Shown piece after piece: positions 33,861 to 42,409 of a stretch of 64,000 nucleotides of DNA (its first letter is position 1; every line of letters starts with the position of its first letter). Origin of the DNA: Phenylobacterium sp. (GTDB taxonomy: Bacteria > Pseudomonadota > Alphaproteobacteria > Caulobacterales > Caulobacteraceae). Under the pieces are notes generated by a model, which was given only the letters and a program-made list of their open reading frames with translations, was not told the origin of the DNA and searched no databases. The stretch covers positions 62,001 to 126,000 of the forward strand of contig JAGNIV010000002.1 in assembly GCA_018001015.1 (NCBI GenBank), given 5' to 3'. The position numbers and the translations under genes were made by a program.

Positions 33861-36194
33861 CTAGTCGGCCAGCTCCGGGGCGGCGTTGGCCGCGTCCTCG
33901 GCGGGGTTCTCGATGATCGGCGCCCCGGGCTCGGTGTTCTCGCCCTCGATCTCGAAGGCCAGTTTGGAGTCCTTCAGCACCACCTTCACGTGACCACCCT
34001 TCACCAGCTTGCCGAACAGGATCTCGTCGGCGAGCGGCTTCTTGATGTGCTCCTGGATGACCCGGGCAAGGGGCCGGGCGCCGTAGAGCTCGTCGAACCC
34101 GTTCTTGGCCAGCCAGTCGGCGGCTTCGTCCGAGGTCTCGATAGTGACGTGACGGTCGGCCAGTTGCGCCTCCAGCTGGATGACGAACTTCTGTACGACT
34201 TGGCGGATGATGTCCTGGGTCAGCGGCTTGAACGGCACCACCGCGTCGAGGCGGTTGCGGAATTCCGGCGTGAACAGGCGCTTCAGGGCCTCGTCGACCT
34301 CGTCAGCCTGCTTCCCGCGGCCGAAGCCGATGGCGTTGCGCTGGGCGTCGGAGGCCCCGGCGTTGGTGGTCATGATCAGGACCACGTTGCGGAAATCGAC
34401 CTTCTTGCCGTTGGAGTCGGTCAGGACCCCGTGGTCCATGACCTGCAGCAGGATGTTGAAGACGTCCGGGTGGGCCTTCTCGATCTCATCCAGCAGCACC
34501 ACGCAGTGCGGATGCTGGTCGACGGCGTCGGTCAGCAGGCCGCCCTGGTCGAACCCGACATAGCCGGGAGGCGCGCCGATCAGGCGGCTGACCGTGTGGC
34601 GCTCCATGTATTCCGACATGTCGAAGCGCAGCAGCTCGATGCCCATGGTCCCGGCCAGTTGCCGCGCGGTCTCGGTCTTGCCGGTGCCGGTGGGGCCCGA
34701 GAACAGGTAGCAGCCGATCGGCTTGTTGGGATCGCGCAGACCGGCGCGGGCCATCTTCATGGCCGCCGACAGTTGCTCGATGGCGTCGTCCTGACCGTAG
34801 ACGGCGCGCTTCAGGTCCTCGTGCAGCTGCTTCAGCGCCTCGGTGTCGGTCTTGGACACTGACTTCGGCGGGATGCGGGCGATCTTGGCCACGACGGCCT
34901 CGACCTCCTTCAGGCCGATGGTCTTCTTGCGACGACCCTCGGGCAGCAGCATCTGGCTGGCCCCGGCCTCATCGATGATGTCGATGGCCTTGTCGGGCAG
35001 CTTGCGGTCGGTGATGTAGCGGGCCGACAGCTCCACCGCCGCCTTGATGGCGTCGTTGGTGTAGCGGAGCTTGTGGAAGTCCTCGTAGTAGGTCTTCAGA
35101 CCCTTGAGGATCTTGATGGTGTCCTCGATCGTCGGCTCGTTCACGTCGATCTTCTGGAAGCGCCGGACCAGGGCCCGATCCTTCTCGAAGTGCTGACGGA
35201 ACTCCTTGTAGGTCGTCGAGCCCATGCAGCGCAGGGAGCCCGACGCCAGGGCCGGCTTCAGCAGGTTGGAGGCGTCCATGGCCCCGCCGCTGGTGGCGCC
35301 GGCGCCGATCACCGTGTGGATCTCGTCGATGAACAGGATCGCGTCGGCGTGGTTCTCCAACTCCTTGACCACCTGCTTCACGCGCTCTTCGAAGTCGCCA
35401 CGATAGCGGGTGCCCGCCAGCAGGCTGCCCATGTCGAGGGAGAAGATGGTGGCGTTGGCCAGGACCTCGGGAACCTGGTGATTGACGATCTTGCGCGCCA
35501 GGCCCTCGGCGATGGCGGTCTTGCCCACGCCGGGGTCGCCCACCAGCAGGGGGTTGTTCTTGGTGCGGCGGCACAGGATCTGGATGGCGCGCTCGACCTC
35601 GGACGAACGTCCGATTAGGGGGTCGACCTTGCCCTGCTTGGCCTTCTCGTTGAGGTTCACGCAATAGGCGTCGAGGGCCTCGCCGCCGGTCTTCACCGCG
35701 GGCTTGTCCTCGTCTTCCGAACCCTTGACCGGCTTGGCCGCGCCCTCGGCGCCGGCCTTCTTGCCGATCCCGTGAGCGATGTAGTTGACCGCGTCATAGC
35801 GGGTCATATCCTGCTCTTGCAGGAAGTAGGCGGCGTGGCTTTCGCGCTCTGAGAAGATCGCCACCAGGACGTTGGCGCCGGTGACTTCCTCGCGGCCCGA
35901 CGACTGCACGTGGATCACCGCGCGCTGGATCACGCGCTGGAAGCTGGGCGTGGGCTTGGCGTCTTCGCCGTCATCCACCACCAGCGAACGCAGCTCGTTG
36001 TCCACGTAGTTGGTCAGGGTCGTCTTCAGCGACGGCAGCTCGACGTCGCAGGCGCTCATGACACCGGCGGCGTCCTCATCGTCGATGAGGGACAGGAGCA
36101 GATGCTCCAGGGTCGCGTACTCGTGCTTTCGCTGATTGGCGAAGGCCACCGCGCGGTGGAGGGATTCTTCTAAGTGGCGTGAGAATGACGGCAA
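33861..36194 (-). CDS. clpA: ATP-dependent Clp protease ATP-binding subunit ClpA
   Basis: 777 residues from TTG 36194: ClpA proteins begin [18 protein letters not shown] sits six bases upstream, and an ATG at 36224 would run inside clpS. Clp N domain (1-145), AAA-1 with Walker [19 protein letters not shown]-2 with [16 protein letters not shown] and the [11 protein letters not shown] Walker B. The ClpP-binding loop is expected after [12 protein letters not shown]. Unfolds N-end-rule and other substrates for ClpP, with ClpS as adaptor. Starts 8 nt behind the clpS stop; intrinsic terminator downstream. Confidence 0.96.
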   Translation of the reverse strand: MPSFSRHLEESLHRAVAFANQRKHEYATLEHLLLSLIDDEDAAGVMSACDVELPSLKTTLTNYVDNELRSLVVDDGEDAKPTPSFQRVIQRAVIHVQSSGREEVTGANVLVAIFSERESHAAYFLQEQDMTRYDAVNYIAHGIGKKAGAEGAAKPVKGSEDEDKPAVKTGGEALDAYCVNLNEKAKQGKVDPLIGRSSEVERAIQILCRRTKNNPLLVGDPGVGKTAIAEGLARKIVNHQVPEVLANATIFSLDMGSLLAGTRYRGDFEERVKQVVKELENHADAILFIDEIHTVIGAGATSGGAMDASNLLKPALASGSLRCMGSTTYKEFRQHFEKDRALVRRFQKIDVNEPTIEDTIKILKGLKTYYEDFHKLRYTNDAIKAAVELSARYITDRKLPDKAIDIIDEAGASQMLLPEGRRKKTIGLKEVEAVVAKIARIPPKSVSKTDTEALKQLHEDLKRAVYGQDDAIEQLSAAMKMARAGLRDPNKPIGCYLFSGPTGTGKTETARQLAGTMGIELLRFDMSEYMERHTVSRLIGAPPGYVGFDQGGLLTDAVDQHPHCVVLLDEIEKAHPDVFNILLQVMDHGVLTDSNGKKVDFRNVVLIMTTNAGASDAQRNAIGFGRGKQADEVDEALKRLFTPEFRNRLDAVVPFKPLTQDIIRQVVQKFVIQLEAQLADRHVTIETSDEAADWLAKNGFDELYGARPLARVIQEHIKKPLADEILFGKLVKGGHVKVVLKDSKLAFEIEGENTEPGAPIIENPAEDAANAAPELAD

Positions 36195-36202
36195 TCTGGG
36201 CC

Positions 36203-36532
36203 TCAATCCTTTTCCATGGTGCATTGCAACGGATGCTGATGCCGGCGCGCGGTATCAACGACCTGGGCCACCTTTGTTTCCGCCACTTCGTAAGTGAACA
36301 CGCCGCAGACACCCACACCGTGTTGGTGGACGTGAAGCATGATCGTCGTCGCTTCTTCGCGCGACTTATGGAAGTACTGCTCAAGCACATAAACGACGAA
36401 CTCCATCGGAGTGTAGTCGTCGTTGAGGAGCAGCACCCGGTACAGAGACGGCTTCTGCGTCTTCGGCTTGGTCTTCGTAATGACCGCCGATTTCACGCCC
36501 GTCTCTTGATCACCTTGCTTTCGCTCGGCCAT
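36203..36532 (-). CDS. clpS: ATP-dependent Clp protease adaptor ClpS
   Basis: 109 residues from ATG 36532. Core pattern [20 protein letters not shown] (Asn-Asp-Asp of the N-degron pocket), then [20 protein letters not shown] and [11 protein letters not shown]. Binds N-terminal Phe/Trp/Tyr/Leu and hands the substrate to ClpA, encoded directly downstream. The N-terminal tail is disordered and Lys/Thr-rich (about 25 residues), as needed for ClpA engagement. Confidence 0.95.
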   Translation of the reverse strand: MAERKQGDQETGVKSAVITKTKPKTQKPSLYRVLLLNDDYTPMEFVVYVLEQYFHKSREEATTIMLHVHQHGVGVCGVFTYEVAETKVAQVVDTARRHQHPLQCTMEKD

Positions 36533-36697
36533 CGAACAGGTCTCCTCAGCGGCCACGGGACCGCCCTACAGATGGATTAGATATGGAAAAGACGGCCGTA
36601 TGGAAGGGTCGAAATGGTCGCGCGGTGCGAGATCGTTCCAAAGGCCACAGTTTTTACCATGCTAACGGGGTGCAAATGGGCCTGGGCCCCCTGGTTT

Positions 36698-37975
36698 TCA
36701 ATCCTGGGCCGAGGATTTCCCGCGTAGGGCGCGTGCGGACGTCAGGGCCGCGGGTCCGAATCGCGCTCGGATCGCGTCGGCGGCCTTCTCGCCCACCAGG
36801 GTCCGGCGTTCGTCGCCGCCAAAGAAGTCATCCTCCACGTCTTGCGGCTCGATGAGATCGGTGATCCCCACCCCGATCAGCCGCCACGAGCGGTTGGCGC
36901 CGCCGCTCTTCAGCTCGGCCGCCAACAATTCCTTGCCGATCGCCAGGATGGACCTGGTCGTCTGGGTGGGGACGGGCAGGGTCTTGCGCCGGGTGATGAT
37001 CTTGAAGTCGGCGCCGCGCAGTTTCAGCGTCACCACCCGGCCTGCGACATCGCCGCTGCGCGCCTGGCGCCCGACCTTCTCGGCGAGCCAGGGGAGCTGC
37101 GCCTCCAGGTCGGCCTGGCTGCGCAGATCCTCGTTGAAGGTGGTCTCGGCGCTGATCGACTTGCGGATCTGGTCGGGGTTCACGAGCCTGGTGTCGCGAC
37201 CGTGGGCCAGGGCATGCAGCCGCAGGCCGTTGGGGCCGAAACGGGCGGCCAGGTCCTTGATGTCGGCCCGGGCGATATCCCCCACCGTGACGAAGTTGGA
37301 GCTTTCCAGGCTGGAGACCATGGCCGGACCCACGCCCGGCAGGATTCCCACCGGCTTCCCGGCCAGGAACGCCTGAGCCTCCGCCCCGATCACCGAAAAG
37401 CCGCGTGGCTTGTCCAGGTCCGAGGCGATCTTGGCCAGGAACTTGTTGGCCGCCAGGCCGATGGAGACCGTGATCCCCACCTCGCTCTCGATCCGCGTCT
37501 GCAGCCGGGCCAGGGTCTCGGCGGGCGGCGCGCCGTGCAACCGCTGCGTGCCCGACAGGTCCATCCAGGCCTCGTCCAGGGACAGCGGCTGAACCAGCGG
37601 CGTCAGCGCGGCCATCATCTCCATGATCCGCCGGCTCTCGGTGCGGTACTTGGCGAAGTCCGGCTTGATGATCACCGCCTGGGGGCAGGCCTTGATGGCC
37701 TTGAACATCGGCATGGCCGAGCGGACACCGTTGATGCGGGCGATGTAGCAGCAGGTGGTCACCACCCCCCGCTTGCCGCCGCCGACGATCACCGGCAGGT
37801 TCCGCAGTTCGGGCCGGTCGCGCTTCTCCACCGAGGCATAGAAGGCGTCGCAGTCCATGTGGGCGATGGACAGGCTGTCCAACTCGGCGTGCGCCACGAT
37901 CCGCGGCGAACCACAGGCCGGACAGCGGCGCTCGAAGTCGCCGCGCTGGAAACAGTCGCGGCAGAGCGCGCTCAC
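36698..37975 (-). CDS. dinB: DNA polymerase IV (Y-family), with N-terminal zinc-knuckle extension
   Basis: 425 residues from GTG 37975. An N-terminal extension (1-35) has two pairs of cysteines, LCRDCF and RRCPACGS. The Y-family core begins IAHMDCDAFYASVEKRDRPE; the catalytic acidic pair is in LSLDEAWMDLSG, and the little-finger domain follows from about 270. Error-prone translesion polymerase. The C-terminal tail lacks an obvious canonical QLxLF clamp motif, the closest being FFGGDERRTLV. Single gene. Confidence 0.9.
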   Translation of the reverse strand: MSALCRDCFQRGDFERRCPACGSPRIVAHAELDSLSIAHMDCDAFYASVEKRDRPELRNLPVIVGGGKRGVVTTCCYIARINGVRSAMPMFKAIKACPQAVIIKPDFAKYRTESRRIMEMMAALTPLVQPLSLDEAWMDLSGTQRLHGAPPAETLARLQTRIESEVGITVSIGLAANKFLAKIASDLDKPRGFSVIGAEAQAFLAGKPVGILPGVGPAMVSSLESSNFVTVGDIARADIKDLAARFGPNGLRLHALAHGRDTRLVNPDQIRKSISAETTFNEDLRSQADLEAQLPWLAEKVGRQARSGDVAGRVVTLKLRGADFKIITRRKTLPVPTQTTRSILAIGKELLAAELKSGGANRSWRLIGVGITDLIEPQDVEDDFFGGDERRTLVGEKAADAIRARFGPAALTSARALRGKSSAQD

Positions 37976-38028
37976 GACTCTCTCTCCGCAGGGCCGGTCA
38001 TGCCCACCAGCATACCTGATTTGTTCCG

Positions 38029-38679
38029 CTAGCCGATCACCCGTTCGATCGCCGCCCGCAGTTCTGCCCAGTCATCGATCCGCGTGTGCAGGTCGGGCTT
38101 GGCGGGGGCGAGGGCGCGCAGCCTGGGGTCCGCGACGTGCTGGAACCGGCTGATGTCCGGCGCGGTCTCCGCCACGGAGTCGAGATTTGAGATCAGGTCG
38201 TCGATGAAAACCGACGGCCCGCCGGCCTGCGACGCCAGTCCCGCCGCCAGCGGCCCCTTGGGTCCGGTGTTGAGGATCAGCGGATAGTCCATGCCGTGGC
38301 GGCCCAGCCAACGGGCGCGGGCCAGGCGGGCGGGACCCGGCGCATTGGTCAGGATCACGATCGCCGCCTGCTCCGAGAGCCCCTGGAGCGCCTGGACGCC
38401 CCCCGGCGTCGGCGTCATGTCGCCGCAGCCGTATCGAAAGAAGTCCTCGAAGTGCTTACGTCCGTCCTCGATGGCCAGGTGTTCGCTCTCGCCGGGCTCA
38501 TAGATGTTCTGAAACAGCGCGAACTTGTCGACCCGGAACTCCAGACCGCGGCCCTCCAGGAAGGTCCCGAAGCCTTGCATGAACAGGCCCAGAACCTCGT
38601 CGACATCGACGATCAGCAGCGGCCTGTCGGTCTTGACGCCCAGCTCGGAAAGCCGAGGGGCGCGGGGCTGTTCGGCCAC
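38029..38679 (-). CDS. HAD superfamily hydrolase-like protein
   Basis: 216 residues from GTG 38679. HAD motif I as LLIVDVDEVLGLFM (the nucleophile Asp precedes V-D-E), motif II as AIVILTNAPG, a lysine in NTGPKGPLAAGL and motif IV as SVFIDDLISNL. Motif I reads DVDE rather than DxDGT, so the chemistry may differ. About 25 polar residues precede the domain. No operon partner; substrate unknown. Confidence 0.75.
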   Translation of the reverse strand: MAEQPRAPRLSELGVKTDRPLLIVDVDEVLGLFMQGFGTFLEGRGLEFRVDKFALFQNIYEPGESEHLAIEDGRKHFEDFFRYGCGDMTPTPGGVQALQGLSEQAAIVILTNAPGPARLARARWLGRHGMDYPLILNTGPKGPLAAGLASQAGGPSVFIDDLISNLDSVAETAPDISRFQHVADPRLRALAPAKPDLHTRIDDWAELRAAIERVIG

Positions 38680-38755
38680 GGGGGCCTCCGAATGCGACTA
38701 ACGCGGATTTAAGGATATCCGTGGGATCAAGGGGCTCAAGGTGAGGTCGGTTACC

Positions 38756-38760
38756 GATTC
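38756..38760 (+). promoter_or_regulatory. GANTC (CcrM) site upstream of divK
   Basis: GATTC, 27-31 nt upstream of the divK ATG. CcrM sites near starts of cell-cycle genes are common in this group. A single 5-mer match, so weak by itself. Confidence 0.35.
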
Positions 38761-38786
38761 GCCAGACCAAGGATCGTCAGACGAAA

Positions 38787-39152
38787 ATGGCCAAGAAGGT
38801 CCTCATCGTCGAGGATAACGAGCTGAACATGAAGCTGTTTCATGATCTGCTCGATGCCCAAGGCTACGAAACACTGCAGACCCGCGAGGGATTGCAGGCG
38901 CTGGCGCTTGCCCGTGAACACCGTCCGGACCTGATTCTGATGGATATCCAGCTCCCCGAGATCTCGGGCCTGGAGGTCACCAAGTGGCTCAAGGAAGATG
39001 ACGAACTGGCCCACATCCCGGTGGTCGCCGTCACCGCCTTCGCCATGAAGGGGGATGAGGAGCGTATCCGGGAGGGCGGCTGCGAGGCCTACATCTCCAA
39101 ACCCATCTCGGTGTCGCACTTCCTCGACACCATCCGTCGTCTGTTGAGTTAG
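38787..39152 (+). CDS. divK: cell-cycle response regulator DivK
   Basis: 121 residues, a single receiver domain: [20 protein letters not shown], acceptor Asp in [13 protein letters not shown], Thr in [11 protein letters not shown] and Lys in YISKPIS. This is close to Caulobacter DivK, phosphorylated by DivJ and dephosphorylated by PleC; DivK~P engages DivL and switches off CckA-CtrA. The C-terminus stops at RRLLS, a few residues shorter than I recall for C. crescentus. pleD starts 5 nt downstream. Confidence 0.95.
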   Translation: MAKKVLIVEDNELNMKLFHDLLDAQGYETLQTREGLQALALAREHRPDLILMDIQLPEISGLEVTKWLKEDDELAHIPVVAVTAFAMKGDEERIREGGCEAYISKPISVSHFLDTIRRLLS

Positions 39153-39157
39153 CCGCC

Positions 39158-40522
39158 ATGACCGCGCGCATCCTTGTCGTCGACGATATCGAGGCCAACG
39201 TCCGGCTCCTCGAAGCCAAGCTCTCGGCCGAGTACTACGAAGTGCTCATCGCCTATGACGGCCCGACCGCGCTGGCCATCGCCGCCAAGGAAAAGCCAGA
39301 CATCGTCCTGCTGGACGTCATGATGCCCGGCATGGACGGCTTCCAGGTCTGCCGCCGGCTGAAGGATGATCCCGAGACCCGGCACGTGCCCGTGGTGCTG
39401 GTCACCGCCCTGGACGGCCGCGCCGACCGCATCGCCGGTCTTGAGGCCGGCGCCGACGAATTCCTCACCAAGCCCATCGACGACGTCATGCTGTTCGCCC
39501 GCGTACGCAGCCTGACCCGGCTGAAGATGGTGATCGACGAACTGCGCGACCGGGAGGCCTCGGGCCGCCGGATGGGCGTGATCGCCGGCGCCGCGTCGCG
39601 GCTCGGCGGTTCGGGCGGCCGGGTGCTGATCGTCGACGATCACGAGCGCCAGGCCCAGCGCGTCGCCAGCGAACTGGCCATCGAGCACCGCCCGATCATC
39701 GAGAGCGATCCGGAAAAGGCCCTGATGACCGCCAAGGGTCCGGTGGACCTGGTGATCGTCAATGCCGCCGCCCGTTCCTTCGACGGCCTGCGCTTCACCG
39801 CCCAGCTCCGCTCCGACGAGGCCACGCGCCACCTGCCGGTCCTGGCCATTGTCGACTTCGACGAGCGTCAGCGCCTGGTGAAGGCCCTGGAGATCGGGGT
39901 CAACGACATCCTGACCAAGCCCATCGACCCCCAGGAGCTGTCGGCGCGGGCCAAGACCCAGATCCGCCGCAAGCGCTACACCGACTATCTGCGCGACAAC
40001 CTCGACCACTCCCTGGAACTGGCCGTCACCGACCAGCTCACCGGCCTGCACAACCGCCGCTACATGGTGGGGCAGCTCGAGGCCCTGGTGAAGCGCGCCA
40101 CCCTGGGGGGCGATCCCGTCGCCTGCCTGCTGATCGACATCGACCACTTCAAGAAGATCAACGACGGCTACGGCCACGACGTCGGTGACGAGGTTCTGCG
40201 CGAGTTCGCCGTGCGCCTGGCCTCCAATGTGCGCGCCATCGACCTGCCGTGCCGCTACGGCGGCGAGGAGTTCGTGGTGGTCATGCCCGACACCAAGATC
40301 GAGGACGCCGAGCGCATCGCCGAACGCATCCGGCTGCACGTGGCCGGCTCGCCGTTCCGGGTGATGAACGGTTCGGAACTGCTGACCGTGACCATCTCCA
40401 TCGGCGTGGCCGCGACGCTGGGGGCCGAAGACCGCCCCGAAACCCTGCTCAAGCGCGCCGACGAGGCCGTCTACGAGGCCAAGGCCTCAGGCCGCAACAA
40501 GGTCATCGCGCGGGCGGCTTAG
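39158..40522 (+). CDS. pleD: diguanylate cyclase response regulator PleD
   Basis: 454 residues: receiver 1 (VLLDVMMPGMDG acceptor Asp), a second degenerate receiver (about 150-275, LVIVNAAARSFDG in place of the Asp site) and a GGEEF domain with the active site CRYGGEEFVVVM. The allosteric c-di-GMP I-site RxxD is present as RAID five residues before the active loop. Activated by PleC/DivJ at the stalked pole to make c-di-GMP during the swarmer-to-stalked transition. The divK-pleD order is that of Caulobacter. Confidence 0.96.
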   Translation: MTARILVVDDIEANVRLLEAKLSAEYYEVLIAYDGPTALAIAAKEKPDIVLLDVMMPGMDGFQVCRRLKDDPETRHVPVVLVTALDGRADRIAGLEAGADEFLTKPIDDVMLFARVRSLTRLKMVIDELRDREASGRRMGVIAGAASRLGGSGGRVLIVDDHERQAQRVASELAIEHRPIIESDPEKALMTAKGPVDLVIVNAAARSFDGLRFTAQLRSDEATRHLPVLAIVDFDERQRLVKALEIGVNDILTKPIDPQELSARAKTQIRRKRYTDYLRDNLDHSLELAVTDQLTGLHNRRYMVGQLEALVKRATLGGDPVACLLIDIDHFKKINDGYGHDVGDEVLREFAVRLASNVRAIDLPCRYGGEEFVVVMPDTKIEDAERIAERIRLHVAGSPFRVMNGSELLTVTISIGVAATLGAEDRPETLLKRADEAVYEAKASGRNKVIARAA

Positions 40523-40586
40523 GCCGTGCCGTGACGCCTTTCCGAAACCGAGCTAGCGTCCTCCCAACAACCAGGGAGGTTTTCCT

Positions 40587-41297
40587 ATGAAGTTCGGATC
40601 GGCGCTGGCCGGCGCCTGGTTCGCGGCCACCCTGCTCGCAGGCTCAGCCGCCGCGCAGGGCGTCGAGGAGCTGGTGGTCACGGCGTCGCGGCTGTCGGAA
40701 TACGATCCGGCCGAGACCCCCAGCATCACCCTGACAAAACGTGCCGACAATCTCATCACCAAGGTGACGGTGATTTGCGATACGCGTGACCAGAGCCAGA
40801 GGCGCTCGGAACTGCGCGCGACCCTCCGCAACTTGATCCGAATGGCGGCGCAGGACAAGTCGATCACCCTCGGCATCGGCGACGAGGTGGTGACGGCCTT
40901 CGACGAAACCATGCTGGATAGCGTGATCGAGCCGGACGCGAAGGCCGATACGAGCCGGGCCACCCTGCTCATCAAGACAGCGGTTTCGCCCAGCGACAGC
41001 TTCGACGCCGCGACGGGGCGGATAAAAGCCTTTGTGGAGAAGACGCCGAAGGTCGGACGCACCGAGGTGCTTCTCAACAGCAGCTGGGAACTCACCTTGA
41101 TCGGTCCGGCGGAGTATCGGCCAGACGTCATTAAGCTGGTGTCCGAGGACGCTCAGCGGGTCGCAGCGGCGTTCGGCGCGGGCTACGGCGTGGAGGTCCA
41201 GGGCCTGCAATTGCCGGTGTCCTGGTATCAGTCCGGGCCGCTCGATCTGGCCCTCTATATCCCGTACCGATTGACAGTTCGGCCCGTAACGCCCTGA
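40587..41297 (+). CDS. exported protein, unknown
   Basis: 236 residues with an N-terminal signal peptide (about 1-23, AAAQ cleavage). The mature start EELVVTASRLSEYDP recalls the entry segment of TonB-dependent receptors, but no plug or barrel follows. Residues about 50-230 are a mixed alpha/beta domain with LITKVTVICDTRDQSQRR and a closing ALYIPYRLTVRP, vaguely like SIMPL/DUF541 periplasmic proteins. I assign no function. A good ribosome site (GGGAGG) precedes the ATG. Confidence 0.65.
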   Translation: MKFGSALAGAWFAATLLAGSAAAQGVEELVVTASRLSEYDPAETPSITLTKRADNLITKVTVICDTRDQSQRRSELRATLRNLIRMAAQDKSITLGIGDEVVTAFDETMLDSVIEPDAKADTSRATLLIKTAVSPSDSFDAATGRIKAFVEKTPKVGRTEVLLNSSWELTLIGPAEYRPDVIKLVSEDAQRVAAAFGAGYGVEVQGLQLPVSWYQSGPLDLALYIPYRLTVRPVTP

Positions 41298-41305
41298 TCA
41301 CAAAC

Positions 41306-41337
41306 GAAAAACGCCCGGTCTCGCGACCGGGCGTTTT
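41306..41337. terminator. bidirectional intrinsic terminator between the exported-protein gene and rpmG
   Basis: The perfect arms AACGCCCGGTC (41310-41320) and GACCGGGCGTT (41325-41335) are flanked by an A-run on the left and TTTT on the right, so it can end transcripts from both converging genes. Confidence 0.88.
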
Positions 41338-41361
41338 GGAATCTCGCGTGGGTCGGCAGAC

Positions 41362-41529
41362 CTACTTGATCTTGCCTTCCTTGAACTCGACGTGCTTGCG
41401 CACGACGGGATCGTACTTCTTCATGACCAGCTTGTCGGTCTTGGTCCGCGCGTTCTTCTTCGTCACGTAGAAGAAGCCGGTGTCGGCCGACGAGTTCAGG
41501 CGGATCTTAATTGAGGCGGGCTTCGCCAT
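41362..41529 (-). CDS. rpmG: 50S ribosomal protein L33
   Basis: 55 residues, ATG 41529 to TAG 41362-41364: [20 protein letters not shown], then the L33 core [20 protein letters not shown] and the ending [10 protein letters not shown]. Basic large-subunit protein without the zinc cysteines, i.e. the C-minus form. Downstream of rnr and nudix on the same strand, as in related genomes. Confidence 0.95.
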   Translation of the reverse strand: MAKPASIKIRLNSSADTGFFYVTKKNARTKTDKLVMKKYDPVVRKHVEFKEGKIK

Positions 41530-41623
41530 GGTACGTCCTCGCGCGGCCGGCTGCGCAGTCGCGCCGGCTGGGTTCTAAAGAGCCGCGGACAATACGAATC
41601 CCGAACCCAAAGTCAATCGGCCC

Positions 41624-42337
41624 CTAGAGAATCCTTGGCTTTGTCGGTCCCGAGCGGAAGCGCATGTAGGGGATCGGCCGCCCGGGCTCCTCCAGCTGGG
41701 CGATCACCTCGGTGATCACCGAGCGGGTGACCATGGGCAGCTTGAGGTCCAGCGCCTCGTCGAAGTCGAACCAGGCGATCTCCTCCAGCTCTCCGCAATC
41801 GGGCTGGCGTTCCAGGCTCACCAGGCGCTCGGCGTCGGCCATCAGGAACCAGGTGTCGAACCGCTTGGCCAGCATCGGCGGGGTCACCGCGCGGTAGACG
41901 ATGGACAGAGCCTCTAGGTCGGGCGCGGCGCCGTGGGCCATGAAGTCGCGCCACGGGCCGATGGGGGGGCGGGTCTCCGCGGGCTTGGCCAGCAGCAGGC
42001 CGGCCTCCTCGAAGGTCTCGCGGATCGCCGCCAGGCCCAGGGCGCGCGCCTTGCCCGCTGTGACATAGGTCTGGAACTTGGCGGCCACCTCGGGACGCAG
42101 GTCGGTGGCGAAGGGGCCCTTGAAATCGGTCTTGTCGACCCGCCCGCCCGGGAAGACCCAGAGGTTGGCCATGAAGTCGTGGCCACCATGCCGTTTGCCC
42201 ATCAGCACGCGCGGCTTGGGGCCATCGCGCCGGATGATGAACAGGGTGGCGGCGTCACGCGGCTTGACGGCCTTCACGCCGGGCTGGCGCACGCGGTTGC
42301 CCTCGGTCGGGCGGGAGGCTGGGTTCACATCGGTCAT
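41624..42337 (-). CDS. NUDIX hydrolase (NUDT7/19-like)
   Basis: 237 residues. The Nudix box is split: LWVFPGGRVDKTD gives the glycine part, and after an insertion of about 30 residues ALGLAAIRETFEEAGLLL gives RExxEExG. This split box is the pattern of the peroxisomal NUDT7/NUDT19 CoA diphosphatase group. Hydrolyses a nucleoside-diphosphate derivative, possibly CoA or acyl-CoA. Located between rnr and rpmG. Confidence 0.88.
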   Translation of the reverse strand: MTDVNPASRPTEGNRVRQPGVKAVKPRDAATLFIIRRDGPKPRVLMGKRHGGHDFMANLWVFPGGRVDKTDFKGPFATDLRPEVAAKFQTYVTAGKARALGLAAIRETFEEAGLLLAKPAETRPPIGPWRDFMAHGAAPDLEALSIVYRAVTPPMLAKRFDTWFLMADAERLVSLERQPDCGELEEIAWFDFDEALDLKLPMVTRSVITEVIAQLEEPGRPIPYMRFRSGPTKPRIL

Positions 42338-42409
42338 GAAAACAATTGTATGACCCGAGTCTGCGCGAGGAAACGGCGCCGTAGGGTCACAGGCGAAGTT
42401 TCTGCCCCC

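Noticed and set aside
40587-41297. TonB-dependent receptor fragment
   Set aside because: Only the first 15 mature residues recall a receptor; no plug or barrel follows, and the frame is intact with a normal terminator.
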